A stretch of 14,426 nucleotides of DNA from an uncultured Eubacteriales bacterium (GTDB lineage: Bacteria > Bacillota > Clostridia > Peptostreptococcales > Anaerovoracaceae). Both the position numbers and the translations under genes were made by a program. Positions 12,398-14,426 of the stretch are shown one piece after another (within the stretch, counting starts at the first letter, position 1; each line of letters opens with the position of its first letter). Location: the NCBI GenBank assembly GCA_959021945.1, contig CAUEYG010000007.1:1-14426 (forward strand). Reading direction: 5' to 3'. The notes under the pieces are model-generated. The model was not told the DNA's origin. It did not search any database and saw nothing but the letters and a program-made list of their open reading frames with translations.

Positions 12398-14089
12398 TTA
12401 TACCTCCAAAAATATAGGTAAAATCACAGGACTGCGCATAGTCTTGTGGTAGATAAACTTTCTCAATCCATCTCTTACTGCGGTTTTCATAGCATTCCAG
12501 TCGCGGACATTTTTCCTACAGCAGCCTTCCAGAATCTCAGCCGCTAAATCGCAGGCCTCATCAATGAGCTTTTCATTTTCTCTCACATAGACGAATCCTC
12601 TGGAAATAATATCAGGTCCGGAAGATACCCGGTTATTGGCTCTGTCAATGGCAGCCACAACAATAATCAGTCCTGATTCCGACAAAAGCCGTCTGTCTCG
12701 CAGCACAATATTTCCCACATCACCTACGCCAAGGCCGTCTACCATAACGCCTTCTGCCTCAGCCACATTTTTCACAATTCTAGCCTGCCTCCTGTTGACA
12801 TCCAACTCATCTCCATTTTCCAAAATGAAAACTTTGTTTTCCGGCATACCCAGAGACTGGGCGATTTCGGAATGTTTTTTCAGGTGTCTGTATTCCCCAT
12901 GAACCGGCATAAAGTACTGAGGCCGAATCAAGGAATGCATCAGCTTTAATTCTTCCTGACAGGCGTGCCCGGATACATGAATATCGGCAATGTCTGAATA
13001 GATGACTTCCGCTCCTTTTTCAAACAATTTATTTACAACGTTTGATACGGTCTTTTCATTGCCAGGTACTGGTGTGGAAGAAAGAATCACCATATCACCC
13101 TTTTTTATTTTTACTGCTTTGTGATCAGAAGTTGCCATTCTGGAAAGGGCTGACATAGGTTCTCCCTGACTCCCAGTGGTGATAATCACCAGATCCTTAT
13201 CCGGGATATTTCTGATCTTGTTAATATCCACCAAGACATTGGCAGGAATTTTAATATACCCAAGTTCTTGGGCCAGGGCCACTACATTGACCATGCTCCG
13301 GCCTGATACTGCCACTTTTCGTTTGCACAGCACTGCAATATCAATGATCTTTTGCAATCTGTGAACATTAGAGGAAAAGGTAGCAATAATAATTCTTGTC
13401 TGCGATCTGCGGAAAATATCCTCCAGGGTACGGCCCACTACTTTTTCTGAAGCAGTATAGCCCTTTCTGGTAGCATTGGTACTGTCAGCCATCATCAACA
13501 TAACGCCCTTTGATCCAAGCTCTGCCAGCCGGGCAAAGTCCAAAGGCTCTCCATCTACCGGCGTATAGTCAATCTTAAAGTCTCCCGTATGAAAGATTCT
13601 GCCTGCAGGTGTATTGATGCACAGACAGATTGAGTCTACAATGGAGTGGGTGATTCTCAAGGTCTCCACTTCAAATGCTCCCAGCCGGAACCTTTGTCCC
13701 GCCTTAATTGGATGCAGCCTACCCTTTAATCCGTGCTCCTTTAGTTTATTTTCGATCAGCCCTAATGGAAACCTGGTTCCATAAATGGGTACGTTGAGCA
13801 CTTTGAGCAAATAAGGGATGGCTCCAATATGATCTTCGTGTCCGTGAGTAATCACCATACCTTTGATCTTTTTACTGTTTTTTATCAGGTATGAAAAATC
13901 CGGAATAACCATATCAATACCGAACATATCGTCATCCGGGAAGGATAATCCGCAGTCAATGATCAAAATTTCGTCTCGGTATTCCAGGACGGTCATATTT
14001 TTTCCGATTTCGTTCAGTCCGCCCAAAGGAATGATTTTTACTGGTGATCCACCCCTGTTATTGTTTGTATTCTGTTGTTTTGTTCTCAT
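12398..14089 (-). CDS. rnj: Ribonuclease J
   Basis: 563 residues, close to the family length (about 555). It has a metallo-beta-lactamase core with motif I DCGLSFPDDD (45-54), motif II THGHEDH (81-87), motif III His148 and motif IV HTGDFK (167-172, Asp170). This is followed by a beta-CASP domain with DSTNATRKG, TTGSQGEP, SGHACQEELK and PVHGEYRHLKKH, and a C-terminal dimerisation part ending SPVILPIFLEV. RNase J is a 5' exonuclease and endonuclease central to mRNA turnover and rRNA maturation in the cytoplasm. The ATG has only a weak AAAGAGAG about 12 nt upstream. The gene lies 48 nt after leuS, with no convincing terminator between. Only one paralogue is in view, so J1 versus J2 is not assigned. 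Confidence 0.97.
   Translation of the reverse strand: MRTKQQNTNNNRGGSPVKIIPLGGLNEIGKNMTVLEYRDEILIIDCGLSFPDDDMFGIDMVIPDFSYLIKNSKKIKGMVITHGHEDHIGAIPYLLKVLNVPIYGTRFPLGLIENKLKEHGLKGRLHPIKAGQRFRLGAFEVETLRITHSIVDSICLCINTPAGRIFHTGDFKIDYTPVDGEPLDFARLAELGSKGVMLMMADSTNATRKGYTASEKVVGRTLEDIFRRSQTRIIIATFSSNVHRLQKIIDIAVLCKRKVAVSGRSMVNVVALAQELGYIKIPANVLVDINKIRNIPDKDLVIITTGSQGEPMSALSRMATSDHKAVKIKKGDMVILSSTPVPGNEKTVSNVVNKLFEKGAEVIYSDIADIHVSGHACQEELKLMHSLIRPQYFMPVHGEYRHLKKHSEIAQSLGMPENKVFILENGDELDVNRRQARIVKNVAEAEGVMVDGLGVGDVGNIVLRDRRLLSESGLIIVVAAIDRANNRVSSGPDIISRGFVYVRENEKLIDEACDLAAEILEGCCRKNVRDWNAMKTAVRDGLRKFIYHKTMRSPVILPIFLEV
12403..12407 (-). promoter_or_regulatory. Ribosome binding site of the YlbF-family gene, embedded in rnj
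   Basis: GGAGG overlaps the codons for the last Leu-Glu-Val of RNase J and lies 8 nt before the ATG at 12392-12394. Translation of the two genes is likely coupled. Confidence 0.85.
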
Positions 14090-14137
14090 AAATGTTCGTT
14101 CTCTCTTTTCTTTTTCTTGGAGAAAAGCTGAGAAAAC

Positions 14138-14426
14138 TTATTTTACAACGATGTTAACAAGTTTATTTGGCACTGCAATTACCTTCACAACGTTCTTGCC
14201 CCTTGTTAAGCTTTGTATTTTCTCGTTTTCCATAGCCAGCTTTTCAAACTCTTGTTTGTTCAGACCTGACGGTACGTCCATCTTTTCTTTTACTTTTCCG
14301 TTAATCTGAACGACGATTTCTACTGTGTCCCGCACCAGCGCACTTTCATCGCACACTGGCCATTTTTCTCTGCAAATAAAGGATTCATGTCCCAGGTGCT
14401 CCCACATTTCTTCACAGATGTGAGGA
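14138..14426 (-). CDS. leuS: Leucyl-tRNA synthetase, C-terminal end (5' part outside window)
   Basis: 95 C-terminal residues are visible; the frame is open to the right edge, reading PHICEEMWEHLGHES. This is the anticodon-binding end of LeuRS followed by its C-terminal domain: VEIVVQINGKVKEKMDVP, then helix LNKQEFEKLAMENEKIQ and the terminal KNVVKVIAVPNKLVNIVV. The enzyme charges tRNA-Leu in the cytoplasm. An internal ATG at 14405-14407 is part of the gene and not its start. The gene ends 48 nt before rnj, probably in the same transcription unit. Confidence 0.96.
   Translation of the reverse strand, partial: PHICEEMWEHLGHESFICREKWPVCDESALVRDTVEIVVQINGKVKEKMDVPSGLNKQEFEKLAMENEKIQSLTRGKNVVKVIAVPNKLVNIVVK

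Noticed and set aside
14106..14125. Possible hairpin CTTTTCT/AGAAAAAG between leuS and rnj as a terminator.
   Set aside because: The stem is short, almost only A-T pairs with a two-base loop, and is not followed by a T run.
1..14426. CRISPR array, tRNA, rRNA, riboswitch or insertion sequence.
   Set aside because: No regularly spaced repeats, no cloverleaf-like or ribosomal sequence and no transposase frame were seen; gene density leaves little room for them.

Overview
This window looks like a piece of the chromosome of an endospore-forming Gram-positive anaerobe of the Clostridia/Eubacteriales. The evidence is a complete spoIIIAA-to-AG run plus the start of a likely spoIIIAH, strong GGAGG-type ribosome binding sites, RNase J, a YlbF-family protein, an EF-P with the Bacillus-type HVKPGKGAAF tip loop, and the mltG-trmR-U32 order also known from Bacillus subtilis. 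I cannot name a genus. Every convincing gene is on the minus strand, so transcription runs from high to low coordinates. I see no tRNA, rRNA, CRISPR array or insertion sequence.

Layout in the direction of transcription:
(1) 14426-6314 is a dense housekeeping block: the 3' end of leuS, then RNase J, a YlbF-family protein, a single-domain M24 peptidase, EF-P, MltG, a TrmR-like methyltransferase, a TrhP-like U32 protein and a CNNM/HlyC-type CBS protein. Most junctions are 1-60 bp or overlap. A small stem-loop separates efp from mltG.
(2) 6313-6014 is a non-housekeeping gap. It holds a 28-codon ORF with an ideal Shine-Dalgarno sequence that lies inside a long imperfect hairpin, then AT-rich DNA, then a near-consensus sigma-A promoter.
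(3) 6013-4140 is a two-gene anti-phage-type module: an AAA ATPase/RecF-SMC-like protein and a RloB-family protein joined by an ATGA overlap. It has its own promoter and a strong intrinsic terminator (4066-4107).
(4) 3972-1 is the spoIIIA operon, which encodes the mother-cell half of the SpoIIIA-SpoIIQ channel: the AA ATPase, AB, the membrane proteins AC, AD and AE, short forms of AF and AG, and the N-terminus of a likely AH.

The most interesting biology is in two places. First, the RloAB/AbiL-like defence cassette sits as a self-contained unit between housekeeping genes and a core sporulation operon. Second, the spoIIIA operon is stripped down: SpoIIIAF is only a two-helix membrane stub of 55 residues, SpoIIIAG lacks the long insertion that forms the beta-triangle of the B. 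subtilis ring, and SpoIIIAE has no signal peptide. Together these suggest a minimal version of the channel. Further points are an Xaa-Pro-type peptidase without its N-terminal domain, a ylbF gene whose ribosome site is embedded in the RNase J gene, and the candidate micropeptide/hairpin at 6196-6291.
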